Assembly (NCBI GenBank): GCA_963969495.1
Contig: OZ018323.1
Coordinates: 68,159,720-68,223,719 of the forward strand
Reading direction: 5' to 3'
Origin: Ceratothoa steindachneri
Taxonomy: Eukaryota > Arthropoda > Malacostraca > Isopoda > Cymothoidae
DNA: 64,000 nucleotides
Part shown: in pieces, positions 1 through 10,780 of the stretch
Layout: each line of letters opens with the position of its first letter
Position numbering within the stretch: position 1 is the stretch's first letter
Program-made: the position numbers and the translations under genes
The notes under the pieces: model-generated
The model's database searches: none
Told to the model about the DNA's origin: nothing
The model's input: only the letters and a program-made list of their open reading frames with translations

Positions 1-46
1 ACTCCCCCCGCAGTGTCTAGCTTTAACCAGCTGCTATTTTTTGACT

Positions 47-454
47 CCTGAATCTGAACAAAAACTTTGGGATTCGTACTGATGCCTCTCATGATGGTAT
101 AGGTGGTGCACTCATGCAGTATAAAAATGGAAGTGAATATTCCGTTGTGTATGCGAGCAGGAGCTGTATGTACGCGAGAAGGATTACGCCCTTCTTGAAC
201 TAGTGGCGTTAGCAACAGTATGGTCAATTCGACATTTTAGTATGTACCTTATAGGAACGAATTCGTAATTGAGAGTGAAAAATAAGCCATTGTCTTACCT
301 TTGTAATTTCAAGAGTCAAAATGGACGACTAATGCGTTGGAGTCTGTTGTTCATGGAATATCAATTCCATATTGTGTATATCAAGGGTACTCAAAATTGT
401 TTAGCGGATAGTTTAAGTAGAAATCCTCTAGAAGACCTTATTGCCATAAATTAA
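47..454 (+). pseudogene. RNase H domain of Ty3/gypsy pol (frameshifted)
   Basis: Translation shows a typical RNase H start (IRTDASHDGIGGAL), then YASRSCMYAREKDYALLEL, and in a second frame the C-terminal signature YIKGTQNCLADSLSR, which is characteristic of gypsy-type RNase H. At least one frameshift and a small gap near 180-270 separate the halves. The frame stops at 452-454. In a live element this domain would degrade the RNA strand during reverse transcription. The assignment to Ty3/gypsy rests on the DASxxGIG and ADxLSR motifs. The copy cannot be functional as it stands. Confidence 0.75.
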
Positions 455-824
455 AGATACCATTAGCCTATCTTGTAAATGTTTGCTGATTTGTTTTATA
501 TATAGGTTAATTGTTTGAAGTGCTGTATAATTATCCTCGGTTGTAGTGTTTCTTAAATAATGGTTAATTTTTTCTTTTATTTATATACTCAATGTGTTGT
601 ATAGCTTAATTTTAATTTTTAGTTGTTTTTTTTTGTACCTGTGCGTATAGTCTGAAGTAATTATTATTATTTGTTAACCCCGCTCATGTCCAAATTTTGT
701 TTGTATCTCGTTGCACTAATTCAATTTTTATAGCATCTCCCCCTTGAAGAAAAATTAGTTCGAGACAATTTTTTTTTCGCACCCGACTTGTGGGGGAAAA
801 AATGTTTTCCTGAAAAGGGAAGAG
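455..824 (+). other. 3' untranslated spacer with polypurine tract of the LTR element
   Basis: AT-rich sequence without an open frame between the pol stop codon and the proposed LTR. Its last bases, about 811-824 (TGAAAAGGGAAGAG), are purine-rich and abut a TGTGGAAG sequence, the arrangement expected of a polypurine tract beside a 3' LTR. Confidence 0.45.
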
Positions 825-1759
825 TGTGGAAGAATGAGAGAGAGAAAGAATCCACCCCCCACCCTCTGACTTCCCCAGTTCGCCGTTGACCGCTCTAAAT
901 TCGTCTGCCCTATATACTGCAAAAATTAGAACAATGGAAACAACATTAAGTGGGCATCCCGACTTCGCGCTATAGAACCTTGTCACGACCCAAGGCAATT
1001 AAGGAAGTCTGTTTGCGATGAATCTCTCTCCCCGTTTAGATAATTTCTAGGTATATATTCGACAGTTCAGAATTCACAGGCATATTGTGTCTGAAGCCGC
1101 CATCCCTAGCCGCAACGTTCAGAGAAGAATTGAGTGATTGTCGAAGAGCCAAGGAAGAGCTAGTCGTCACTCGGTGTCGTTCGTAGAGATAGTTAGGCGC
1201 GCTTCAATCCTTCTCACCACGCCTTCGGATTTTAAGGATCAGAAAAGCCATCCCCGAAGCATCCTCCGTTTGCCCCCCCACACTTCAGTCTCCCGAAGTT
1301 GGATTGAGTGTCCCGTGAGACGCCCACAATTTCAAGGTCGAACTTACCTACCTGGTCCTACTCGCCGCACATCAAGGTAAAAAGGATTTAACCCCCGCTT
1401 CGTCACGCTTCCCCCACCTTTACCGCGTCGAACCTCAAGGATTCCCTTTGCTCTAGAACTTGCATAATTGTAAAATCATTACTTAATTAATTATCCCTCG
1501 GTTCAAAATTAATTGATAGTGTCAATCATCTTAGCAGTGAACCGTCAATATTTAATTGCATTGTCATTTAACTTGCCCTATATGTATATGTAATCTTTAG
1601 TCTTATTAAAGTATCTTTTTGTAGCCGTGTTTGAATATTCCTTTGCCTAGCAACTGTGTATTTAAAGCACTCTTATTGCAATCCCCAGGGGAGCTTTAAT
1701 TTCGGTCGGCCAGTAGGCCAGTGTGCGTATAACGGCATACACCCATTCATACCACGACA
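825..1759 (+). repeat. Candidate 3' LTR (~935 bp)
   Basis: It begins TGTGG directly after the polypurine tract and ends CCACGACA, so it has the TG...CA form with short inverted ends. Length is close to the 944 bp LTR of the other LTR element in the window, although the sequences are clearly different. An ATTAAA-like polyadenylation signal lies near 1607. The matching 5' LTR is outside the window, so the start is inferred only from the polypurine tract. Confidence 0.5.
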
Positions 1760-1761
1760 AT

Positions 1762-2838
1762 ATTAAAGCAAAAATTGTGAAGCCAAATGGAAGCGAACTT
1801 AAAGATGGCGATAATATTTTCCGTAAATTAATTTTCTTTACACTTTGTTCAGTAATGTTGATATTTATTTAAATGAAGCATCTGCAAATTCCATTGGAAA
1901 TAATAACCCATATCGTGCATATTTTGATACCCTGTTGAACTATACTGAAGAAGAAAAATATACATTTCTTTCCACTGCAGGATATTACTCTAGTAAAGAA
2001 ACTATAGAAAAGAAATATAGCAGATCAAAGAACAAACTAATTGATGTATATGGAAAACTACACGACGATTTCTTCTCGCAACATAAGCTGTTGATGAAAT
2101 GGAGTCTCACTAAAGATAAAGTTATACCGAACACCACATTCATTTACCCTGTTTATAAGCCAGACCCCTTTAGAAGCTAAAATAGAATTATTAGAGAGTT
2201 TTATTTACCTAAGAAAAGTCTGCCTTCGAGCATCAACTCATCTGGAGATGGAAAATAAGTTACTAACATCAAATGCTAAGGACCCTATAACACAAGTTCG
2301 TATGCGAAATTTTACAATTGTGAGTGAAATATCAATGAAGAGTGTGGATAATATCTCTAAGGAGAGAATACCTATCCCGATGGTGATTAGTATGGTTGAC
2401 CATTCGGCTTTTTCTGGTAACTATGATGCATCACCTTTTGAATTTAAACCTTATAATGTAAATCGCATCACTATCTATATAAACGGGAATGAAGTTAAAA
2501 GACAATTTGAATTAAACTATTCGGACGATGCAGATCCAGTTGCATCAAGGGCCTTTTACTCGTTATATAACGGAATAGGGTGTATTAGATATGGGCAGAT
2601 TATTGAACTTACGTATTAAGAATTTATAAAAAGTAAAAATATTTATTGTATTAACCTAACTCAGGACAAGAGTACTACTTGTCTTGGAGAATGCTCCAAT
2701 CCTATGCAACAGGGCACATTATCAATACAGTTACAGTTTAGATCTCTATTAATAGACCCAGTCTCCCTTGTTATATATGCAGAATTTCTGTCTCTTATTG
2801 AGATAGATAAGTCTAGAAACGTACTAATTTATTATTAA
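1762..2838 (+). pseudogene. Polinton/Maverick major capsid protein (double jelly-roll), 5' truncated and frameshifted
   Basis: The translation in three successive frame segments resembles the Polinton major capsid protein family (annotated in many genomes as F54H12.2-like). Landmarks in order: VDIYLNEA followed by NPYRAYFDTLLNY near 1850-1950, GKLHDDFF near 2072, a stretch with NFTIVSE and MVDHSAFSGNYD at 2300-2435, and a C-terminal block with QQGTLSIQLQF and EFLSLIEIDKSRNVL ending at a TAA at 2836-2838. In a live Polinton this protein would form the capsid shell. Frames change near 1805-1845, between 2180 and 2248, and after 2619. The N-terminal part is missing: homology starts three bases after the LTR end at 1759. 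Confidence 0.72.
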
Positions 2839-2842
2839 TAAA

Positions 2843-3310
2843 ATGAATGCAATAGAAATAGAAGAACTATTGTATCGAAATAAAACTACAAAACGAGTTT
2901 TTCATGGCTGTTTTGCGAGAGACACTCAGCTATGACTACCTTTAACATTGCCAGCAGCCATCAACCTTGGTCGCATTGGGTAGTTTTGTTTGTTGACAAA
3001 ATATTTTGTTTATTATTTTGATAGCCTATGTCTAGGGTTCCAGAACGATATTTATATTCGTAAAAACTTTGTAAAACTGAATAAAATTTTTATCATCAAT
3101 CGATTCAGAGTTTAGAGTTACTTTTTAAACACTCGCGGCTTGTTTTGTGTCTATTTCAGTCAGCTGATGACAATCGGTGATTCATATCGAGCTTTTATTG
3201 AACAATTTGATTCTTATAATGATCAAAGAAACGAAGAAATCGGTGTAAGAAAGACTTGTAGTACAGTAGAATATAAGGAAAATTTATATTTTGCAGTCAA
3301 TAAATCTTAA
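2843..3310 (+). pseudogene. Polinton/Maverick adenain-like cysteine protease relic
   Basis: A start codon at 2843, four bases after the capsid stop, opens a short N-terminal block (MNAIEIEELLYRNK, then VFHGCFARD). After a frameshift come SHWVVLFVD (catalytic His codon 2974-2976), YFDS, and RGLFCVYF, running in frame to a TAA at 3308-3310. Order and spacing match the Ulp1/adenain-like maturation protease that Polintons encode for capsid processing. At 3134-3136 the codon where the family has its catalytic cysteine reads CGC (Arg), so the enzyme is dead in addition to being frameshifted. No further Polinton genes were recognised downstream. Confidence 0.62.
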
Positions 3311-4376
3311 CTATTACTTGTAAAATATGTAATTGTGTTGCCTATCTACTTAATTGTATATATTATATGCCATTATGTAATCTGGTTAATATCAATTAAA
3401 TATGATTTTTTCAATTTATTAATCTGTTGCAAATGCATGCATATTTGAATTTAAATGTAAAATAAATCCTTATAACAACCTTCACTTTAAAAAAAAACTT
3501 AAAAAAGAAAGAAAATGACTGTAAACTAAGTTGTAAACTGCGAAACGGCGAAATATTCGAGAAAATCGCTGATCTCGCCACATGAACTCTAGTCATCTTC
3601 TGTTAACGGCTCCATATTCTTATTTTTACTTAAAAAAAACTTCAAGTTAGTACTCATGAGTGTGTGTGTGTGTGTGTAGACTTGGACTCCATCCTACTAT
3701 ACTACTGAGGTCTTCCAATTTTAGCAATAGAACCTACAGTGCTGAGAGGAACACGTAAGTCTGTAGATACTTCTATAATGTTTACCTTCTCTGTAGTCCT
3801 TAATTACCTTGATTTTAAAATCAGTTAAGAGTTCTACTTGCAACCATGATGACATAATATTACAACATGAGAGTCAGATGCTCTAGGAGGTTATGCTAAA
3901 AAACAAAACATACCTAAGTAAACTATTGTTGGAACCAATCGGATCATTATAGATCTTTGTTAAACATTCTAGACCAAAACATTCAATAAATATGTTAATT
4001 TAAAACTATTTTACTCTTATTTTTTTATGTCGACAATATAATAAATATACTCTTTGGTATCAGAATTTTTCATTTTCTTTCATCAACACCAAAATGCGTT
4101 AGTTCTAGGATTACCATTCATTTTTAAAGGATAGAATATAATAGTAAATCCCTTATTTAAATGTGTCCAAATATTTGCTTCACCTCACTGTAGTCGTATG
4201 AATTTATCTGAGGCTTATTTTTTTGTTAATTCGTATTTTCCACCAACATTTTGAAGGCTCCTTGTTCAAGTCGTCAAAGATTTTATCCCAACAAGCTTAG
4301 TGTGAATGATACTGGATAAGGCGCGCATTCAATCTGACTCCAGCCCTATAAAACTACATATTGCCTCCATTTATTG
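3311..4376. other. AT-rich stretch, no gene recognised
   Basis: Mostly AT-rich non-coding DNA. The only distinct structure is a short (GT)n run at about 3660-3677. Stops are frequent in all frames and no transposon or protein motif was recognised. Confidence 0.6.
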
Positions 4377-5600
4377 ATCTACTGACTATTTAATGATTAT
4401 TTGTTAATATGCTCACTATTTAATTATTATTTGTTAGCATGCTTGCTATTTATTGCCTTGCTCGTTATTTAATGATTAGTTGTTAATATGCTCACTATTT
4501 AATGATTATTTGTTAACATGGTTACTATTTATTACTCTGTTCGCTATTTAATCATGTTTGTTAACATGCTCACAATTTATTGACCTGCTCACTATTTAAT
4601 GATAATTTGTTAATATGATCGCTATTTATTGCCCTGCTTGCTATAAAATCATTATTTGTTCACATGTTCACTATTTATTGACCTGTCCGCTTTTTTATGA
4701 TTATTTGTTAACATGCACACTACTTAGGATTTACTCACTATTTAATGATTGTTTGTTAACATGCCCTCACTATTTATTGACCTTCTCACTATTTAATGAT
4801 TATTTTTTTAAACATGCTCACTCTTTATTGCCCTGCTCACTATTTAATGATTATTTGTTAACATGTTGACCATTTATTGACCTGCTCACTATTTAATGAT
4901 TAGTTGTTAACATGCTCACTATTTATTGACCTATTCAAAATTTATTGACTGCTCACTATTTAATGATTAGTGTTAACATACTCACTATTTATTGACCTGT
5001 TCACAATTTATTGACCTGCTCGCAATTTATTGACCTAATCACTATTCAATGATTAATAATTATTTGTTAACATGCTCACTTTTTATGCTCTGCTCACTAA
5101 TTAATGATTAGTTGTCAACATGGTGACTATTTATTGACCTGCTCACTATTTAATGATTGTTTGTTAATATGCTCCCAATTTGTTGACCTGCTCACTATTT
5201 AATGATTATTTGTTAACATGCTCACTATTTATTGCCCTGCTCACTATTTAATGATTATAATTTGTTAACGTACTCACTATTTCTTGACCTATTCACACTT
5301 TATTGACTAGCTCACTATTCGATGATTATTTGTTAACATGGACTATTTATTGACCTGATCACGATTTAATGAGTTTTGTTAACACGCTCACTATTTATTG
5401 ACCTGCTTACTAGTTAGTGATTCTATGTCAATATGCTCACTAATTTTATTAACTTACTATTTGTTGACTTCGTCATTATTTTTGGTTCTTAATTGATGTT
5501 TCGTTTACTTGCTAACTATTTATCGACTATTAATTGACCCACCATTTATTTAATATTTAGTGGCATGGTAACTATTTATTGGCTTGCTCTCTATTTTACT
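4377..5600. repeat. Degenerate minisatellite, ~49 bp unit, about 25 copies
   Basis: A composite unit of about 49 bp recurs: CTCACTATTTAATGATTA, TTTGTTAACATG, then CTCACTATTTATTGACCTG. The half-unit CTCACTATTT occurs twice per period, so the array also shows ~20-30 bp sub-periodicity. Copies are diverged and of variable length, with the cleanest in the middle (4780-5260) and decay at both ends. The array runs to within a few bases of the left LTR of the - strand element at 5605. Small ORFs inside it are repeat artefacts. Confidence 0.9.
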
Positions 5601-5604
5601 ATTT

Positions 5605-6109
5605 TGATCATAAATCTCAACGCGTGACCTTAATTCTACTCTGGTCACGACAGACCTAGGGAATAGAAGTGAAGGGTTTAGGGGGGACGAGTGCGAAGGA
5701 TTTGAATATCCAAAGATTGAGTGCAGTTGGCCGATATTAACTAATGATGGCTCCGGCTATGGGGCATATGAAAAAGTATGTACGAAAATAAACTGTCGAT
5801 GCCCTATTGGGACCAATAATATATAGGGAACAGCCAGATCTGTTACTGCCTCCACCAAGGGGGCGGGGGGGGGAATCTATCCACGAATTAACACGGGCAC
5901 GGGCCTTGAGGGATGAAAGACACTCCCGCGGGGGTTTCCTGATAAGAACCTAAGAGACGACAGTAGCGCCCGTTTGAGATTCCAATCCCTCGCTTATCGC
6001 GGAAGGCAGTTCGATATTCTGACTGTGCTCACGGTCCTCGGTCACGTGGACTGACATCGAACCTGAACTCGTGGTTTCTACGGGCTGTCAGGAGCCTCTA
6101 TTCTCGACA
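5605..6109 (-). repeat. 3' LTR of the Gmr1-like element (internally deleted)
   Basis: It aligns with 10781-11724 over both ends: a block near 5617-5793 (including CTCTGGTCACGACAG) and a block from 5794 to 6109 (including CACTCCCGCGGGGGTTTC). Compared with the right LTR it lacks about 440 bp, with the break between AAAATAAAC and TGTCGATGCCC. On the - strand the LTR begins TGTCGAGAATAGAGG directly after a purine-rich tract (complement of 6110-6122), the expected polypurine-tract position. The low-coordinate limit (TG at 5605) is approximate. Confidence 0.75.
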
Positions 6110-6640
6110 CTCCTCCATTCCCAAGATGCTACTTAAAAAAAAAAAAAAATTACATCTGACAACAGCTGGATGGGTATTAAAAGTCACAAAGTTTTCGCAC
6201 CTCCCGAGGTTGGACAATTGGTGGATACCTGAACTTGAACGGTTCACACTTTGGTGGCTCTGACATATTTACGTACAAAAAGTATCAAGGAACACAAGGA
6301 ATAAATGAACTCGACAATAACACAAGGGCTAAAAGAACTAACATTAGTTCAAACAGGAGTCGATCACCTACGGGCAATAACGACCTAGAGCTAAAAAAAA
6401 AATAACACACAAAAAGATAAAAAAACACAATACAAAAAGATACAAAAGGGAGATATAAAATACAGGGAATTAATTGATCCGAACGATACAAAGGTTTACC
6501 GGATCGTTCTTGATTTGTGAATAGAGAGACTTATTGTCCGAATATATACAGTTTAAACAAGAGGAACAAACTTAGCCATAACAGTTACAAGCATAAAATT
6601 TATCCTAGATTAGTTTGGGTAGTCCATAAGGGGTTCCTGC
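6110..6640 (-). other. 3' untranslated region and polypurine tract of the Gmr1-like element
   Basis: The complement of 6110-6122 reads GGGAATGGAGGAG immediately before the LTR, a good polypurine tract. A poly(A) run lies at 6134-6148. The remaining sequence has no convincing coding content. Confidence 0.5.
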
Positions 6641-7600
6641 TCAAGCTATCCACAATACAATTCTCGGATCCTTTTATATAATTGATTTTGAATTGATACT
6701 CCTGGAGGTATAAATTCCAGTACATAACGCTACCATTGTTACTTTTTACATTTCGCAAATATGCGAGGGGCTTGTGATACGTCTCTAACAGAGAACTTTT
6801 TACCTAAGAAATACATTCTAAACTTCTTTATGGCCCATATAATGGCCAAAGCCTCCCTTTTAATGATGGCATAATTTTTCTCGCGCGGGAGAAGCTTACG
6901 GCTCACGAAGGCGACAGGGTGACTATCGCCATCATAGCTATACTGTAGTAAAAGGCATCATATCCCTTCATTACTGGCATTGGTTCTGATACGAAACGTC
7001 TCCTTAGGGTTGGGGAACCGGAGAATAGGGTTGGAATAGGCCGTCACCAAGCCGAATAGTAAACGGCGGAACTGAATTAAGCCTTTATCTGTGGAGAAAG
7101 CCGTATATCTCTTTAGACCTTCTTTAAGGGGAATTTGATAATAAGCCTTACATAGATCCAATTCGGTGATGTAATTGGCTTCTTCAAAGAGATGGAGGTT
7201 TTGGTTGAACAAGAGGATAGGCTCAGCATCGAACAATTTCATAAAATTAAGTTTCCGAAAATCGACGCACATCCTATATAACCCCTCTGACTTCTTTACC
7301 AAAGCAGTGGGGGGACGAATAGACTCTAAGGTAGTTAAAATAATATCATGCTCGATCTGAGCGGCACCGCCGGGAATCTCGGAAATCACGTCTCCAAAGT
7401 GACTCACTAACTGCTGCAGCTGACTCTTCGATTCGGGGAGCAACTGGGCGTAGGCGTCTAAGTCAGATAACTGGGCTTCGATAACGCTGGGCACGGTGGG
7501 CAAGAGGTATTTCTTGTCCTGTTCAACGCAAGCCAATTGCACACATTTAGCGGGCCCAGGGGGTATTCTGCTTTCATGGCCGACTCCTCGTCGATGACCG
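6640..7600 (-). pseudogene. Reverse transcriptase and RNase H of the Gmr1-like element
   Basis: From high to low coordinates: an IEHDI block, VKKSEGLYRMCVDFRKLN, FDAEPI, then ITELDLCKAYYQIPL (the first catalytic Asp) and YTAFSTDKGLIQFRRLLFGL, all diagnostic of Ty3/gypsy RT. After a deletion or frameshift the RNase H start RIRTNASNEGI appears near 6960-6990, with the DAS aspartate changed to Asn, followed by FVSRKLLPREKNYAIIKREA at 6840-6910. The YxDD block of RT is not visible between them, so part of the RT palm is missing. RT and RNase H would copy the element's RNA to DNA in virus-like particles. The domain starts right after the integrase C-terminus. Confidence 0.8.
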
Positions 7601-8480
7601 CGATAATATTGATGCACGCTCGACGATGGTACTTCTTGGGCATGTTTACGTGATATAGCTTGTCCCCAAATTGAGTTCTAATGACATGGTCAACGGGGCC
7701 GCTAATTTCGATGACAGGGAAGGGGCCCTACCGTTGACTTAGGAGTTTATTATTCTCAGTGGGGAGTAATAATAGAACTTCCTCGCCGGGTTTGAATCTA
7801 AGATCCTTAGAATTTTGGTCAAAATACGTTTTGTATTTATCTAAGTTCGCGTCCGCGTTCTGAAAAGCGATTTCCCGGTAGGCGAACAAAGCTACCGGCA
7901 AATATCGATGCCACCCCCGGGGGTGGTCAGCCCACAAGTTCTTCAGGATGAATTTCAGTAAAGCGTTGAATCTTTCACACATTCCATTTGCGGCGAGGTG
8001 ATAGAGGGTGGTAAGAAAAGGTTTCACCATTAGAAGCTTTCCGATGTACTCCATTAATTCAGAGGTAAATTGATGACCTCGATCGGATAATACCTCCTTA
8101 GTTACTCCGACTCTGGAGAAGATAGAAATGAGCGGCTCGGCGCAGGTGATACTATCTATCTTCTTCAAAGGGACCGTTTTAGAGAAACAGTCGGTGAAAT
8201 CAACGAGGGTAAGCACGAAGTTGTACCCTTCCCTGGACGAGGGAGGGAAAGTGAATAGGGCCAATCAGGTCGATTGCCACACATGTGAAGGGTTGATATG
8301 AGGAGTCCCTTCTGTAGCGGTGCGGGTCTGACGCGTCCTTTTGCGGCTGCCCTTCGACAAATATCACAAGAACGGCAATAATTAAGGATGTCATCTGCCG
8401 CACTGGGCCAATAAAAATACTTAAAAATTCGCTGAGCCGTTTTGGTATGGCTAAAATGGCCAAAGAAAAGACTATCGTTA
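7600..8480 (-). pseudogene. Integrase of the Gmr1-like element (zinc finger, D,D35E core, GPY/F)
   Basis: At 8480-8335 the zinc-binding region shows GHFSHTKTAQRI and CRSCDIC; one His of the HHCC set appears replaced by Asn. The core follows in two frames: VAIDLIGP (first Asp, near 8263-8275), LSDRGHQFTSE (second Asp) and NGMCERFNALLK (Glu), with 35 residues between the second Asp and the Glu. A GPY/F-type C-terminal module (GPFPVIEISGPVDHVI, then YHVNMPKKY) lies at about 7725-7627. It runs directly into the RT N-terminal region. One frameshift near 8200-8265 splits the core. The enzyme would insert the cDNA into chromosomes. Confidence 0.82.
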
Positions 8481-8799
8481 GCCGTCTTTAATATGAGCGG
8501 GACCTGCGAACGGGGCATGCATGACGCATGGATTTCGGAACTATTGCGTTCCAAGCAGGCGCGGTACAGGAGGTCGTTCTTTATGACGTAGGAAACGACT
8601 TTATTTGCGCGGGTGGACTCCTGAATCTTATTATGAGCTTTGGTCCAAAGGGGGTGGAATGAATCACAATCCTTTTGCTCTTTAGCGAATTCATTGTTCA
8701 GAATGTCCCTAAACTCGAAGTCGCAAGGGGTTTCAAGGAGAACGGGTGCCTCTGCTTCCTTTTTCGCCTGGGAACGCGTGAGAATGGGTTGAGCCACCG

Positions 8800-9085
8800 G
8801 TGTGGAAGTAACCCGTGGGCAACGTCCGACCAGAACATCGCAGAACTTTATTGGGGCTGCTACTACTTCAGCCCACCTCGTATAATACGGGCATTCAAGA
8901 AAGCATTTCACGATGGGGAATCGATTTGCACGCCCAAGGTAGTCACGTACTATCGCAAACTTATCGTGGTTCGGTGCGATCGAGGTGAGCAGCTTGCCCG
9001 ACACCACAATGCATGTACACACTATATCCTGAACAAGGGTGGAGACCCGGCAGCCGTTTACTGATCCGGTCTCAAACTTCAAGCT
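8800..9085 (-). pseudogene. Aspartic protease region of the Gmr1-like element
   Basis: The translation VNGCRVSTLVQDIVCTCIVV matches the N-terminal strand and active-site loop of retropepsins, but the DTG triad reads DIV (complement of 9020-9028). A second half with a DVLVG motif follows at about 8830. The domain lies between the gag zinc-knuckle region and the integrase, as expected. Loss of Thr and Gly from the triad would abolish polyprotein cleavage. Confidence 0.6.
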
Positions 9086-9239
9086 TCTTGGGGTGCTCTT
9101 CTCGAACAAGAAGTTAATCTGATGGCCAGCGGCAGGAGGAGAAGACGGAGAGGGAGGCGGTTCAACTTGCGACGGTGGTGGCGCGGGTGAAGCACAAATT
9201 TGATTAACTTGATTGAGAGGATTAAGGCTGAATTGGGAG

Positions 9240-10253
9240 TTTTGGGGGAAGTTTGTCCTCAAATGTCCTTCAATATAACAGGGAAAAAACACACGATTGG
9301 CCTCCTGGGCAAGTATGACGAAGGGGGATTTGACGAGAATGGCTTGACGTCACGGGGTTCTGATGAAGAAAAATTTCTGGGCTTGGAGGGGCCAGTTAAT
9401 TTGACAAGCTTACTAGGGTCACGGGGTGTAAATTTTTGTTTGTCACTTTTACCTTTGGAGGACGATGGATCAGAATTTCTCCCTTTCTTAGGGTAGCAAT
9501 TGTGATTCACGGCGAATACATCGGCTTCTTCGATGCATTTCTTGAAGGTGGAACAACTCCGGTCCTTCACAAAAGATCGAATCTCTGAAGAAAACGAAGC
9601 CATAAGCTGGTCCTTCAGAATGAAGTCGACTAAAGATTCATACTCATGGGGAACTTTCGAAGAATTCTTGCCAGAAGTTGAAAAGTCTCTGAAGCGTATA
9701 CCCAAACTGTCGAAAAGTTTGGTTGGGCTCTATACGGGCGTGACGAAATTTAACGCTGTTGAAATCGGGCGTCATGTTATACGCGGCTAACAATTCAGAT
9801 TTCAACGACGAATAATCGATCGTTGCCTCCGGCGGAAAGGATATAAAAATATCTCGGAGCTTAGAACATAATAAAGGAAGGAGTTTAGCGACACAATCTG
9901 CTTCAATGTCCCAGTGGTTTAGATTGAAGATCTTTACAAAGTGCATCAAATAAGACCCGAAATCTTCTCCTTCCTCGTAAACGGGGAGCTTCACTGATAC
10001 AGTTTGAGGGGCGTCATTCCGCGAGTTGATGGAGAACGTCTCGATCCTCGATCTATTCATTTCTAGTTCATGTTGTCGGATGCGTTCTCTTTCCTCTCGT
10101 TCTTCTCTTTCTTTTCTTTCCTCTCTGTCGTTCTTCTCTGTCTTTTCTTTCCGCTCACTCGCCTCTCTCTCCTTCTTGTATATAGGAAAGAAGGTCCTTT
10201 CCGGATAACCCAAGAGATTCACCTTGTAATTTAATTCGGTCGAAAGAAGACAT
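9240..10253 (-). pseudogene. Gag of the Gmr1-like element (frameshifted)
   Basis: The most upstream start codon is the complement of 10251-10253, opening MSSFDRIKLQGESLGLSGKD. After a frameshift comes a highly charged Glu/Arg-rich coiled-coil stretch (REERKEREEREERERIR), then PVYEEGEDFGSYLMHF and a capsid-like helical region. A SCAN-like block (DFILKDQLMASFSSEIRSFV) and a degenerate zinc knuckle (CYIEGHLRTNFP, last Cys lost) follow. At least three frame changes are needed. Gag would form the particle shell and bind genomic RNA. Family recognition rests on the charged N-terminus and GEDFxxYLxxF-type capsid motif. Confidence 0.7.
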
Positions 10254-10652
10254 GATGGTCGTGAATTTGAATTAAACTTTTTTAAATAAAAAATTAATGG
10301 GATTGTCGACCCAAATTAACTCGTATACCAACAGCGCGATTAATAATTTCCGTCTGAGCACTCGAAAAGACACGAATTAACACGAGAGCCTTTAACTTTG
10401 CTCACAACAGAGAGAACGAAACTAGACTGAGCCTTTATTAATATGAAAAAGGTAAAGTTCCGCTGGGGGCGGGGAATAAATGAGAAGAATGGTTCAAAAA
10501 TTGCACATGGTAAGGTGGGTATAGACAACAAATGGGAAAAATAGTTTGCAAGAATATTTCTGCTTACCTTCTCAATAGCCAAGCCTTCAGCCTCAAAAAC
10601 TTTAAAAGACCTTAAAAGGAACTTTTTAAAGACCATATAGACCTGACGCCAG

Positions 10653-10734
<82 letters not shown>

Positions 10735-10780
10735 GTTGTAGAATGACCCTGACATATACATCACTTCTACCCAATAGACG
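10254..10780 (-). other. 5' leader of the Gmr1-like element with (TA)n tract
   Basis: Untranslated leader between gag and the 5' LTR. It contains an uninterrupted (TA)n microsatellite at 10656-10731. Open frames of Ile-Tyr repeats across it are artefacts. No convincing primer-binding site (TGG...) adjacent to the LTR could be fixed because the inner LTR boundary is uncertain by several bases. Confidence 0.5.
10656..10731. repeat. (TA)n microsatellite
   Basis: About 38 uninterrupted TA dinucleotides. Confidence 0.98.

Larger units (their letters stand above)
1..1759 (+). mobile_element. 3' end of an LTR retrotransposon (Ty3/gypsy, probably Gmr1-like), truncated by the window edge
   Basis: A broken RNase H coding stretch (about 47-454) is followed by an untranslated spacer, a polypurine tract and a ~935 bp candidate 3' LTR that ends at 1759. 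RNase H is the last domain before the stop codon and no integrase follows it. In ordinary Ty3/gypsy elements integrase would come next, so this copy fits the integrase-first (Gmr1-like) order seen in the second LTR element of this window. The LTR end is followed three bases later by Polinton capsid coding sequence, so the element probably inserted into that gene. The 5' part lies outside the window. Confidence 0.6.

Noticed and set aside
4377..5600. CRISPR array
   Set aside because: Units are contiguous diverged minisatellite repeats without unique spacers, in a eukaryotic context.
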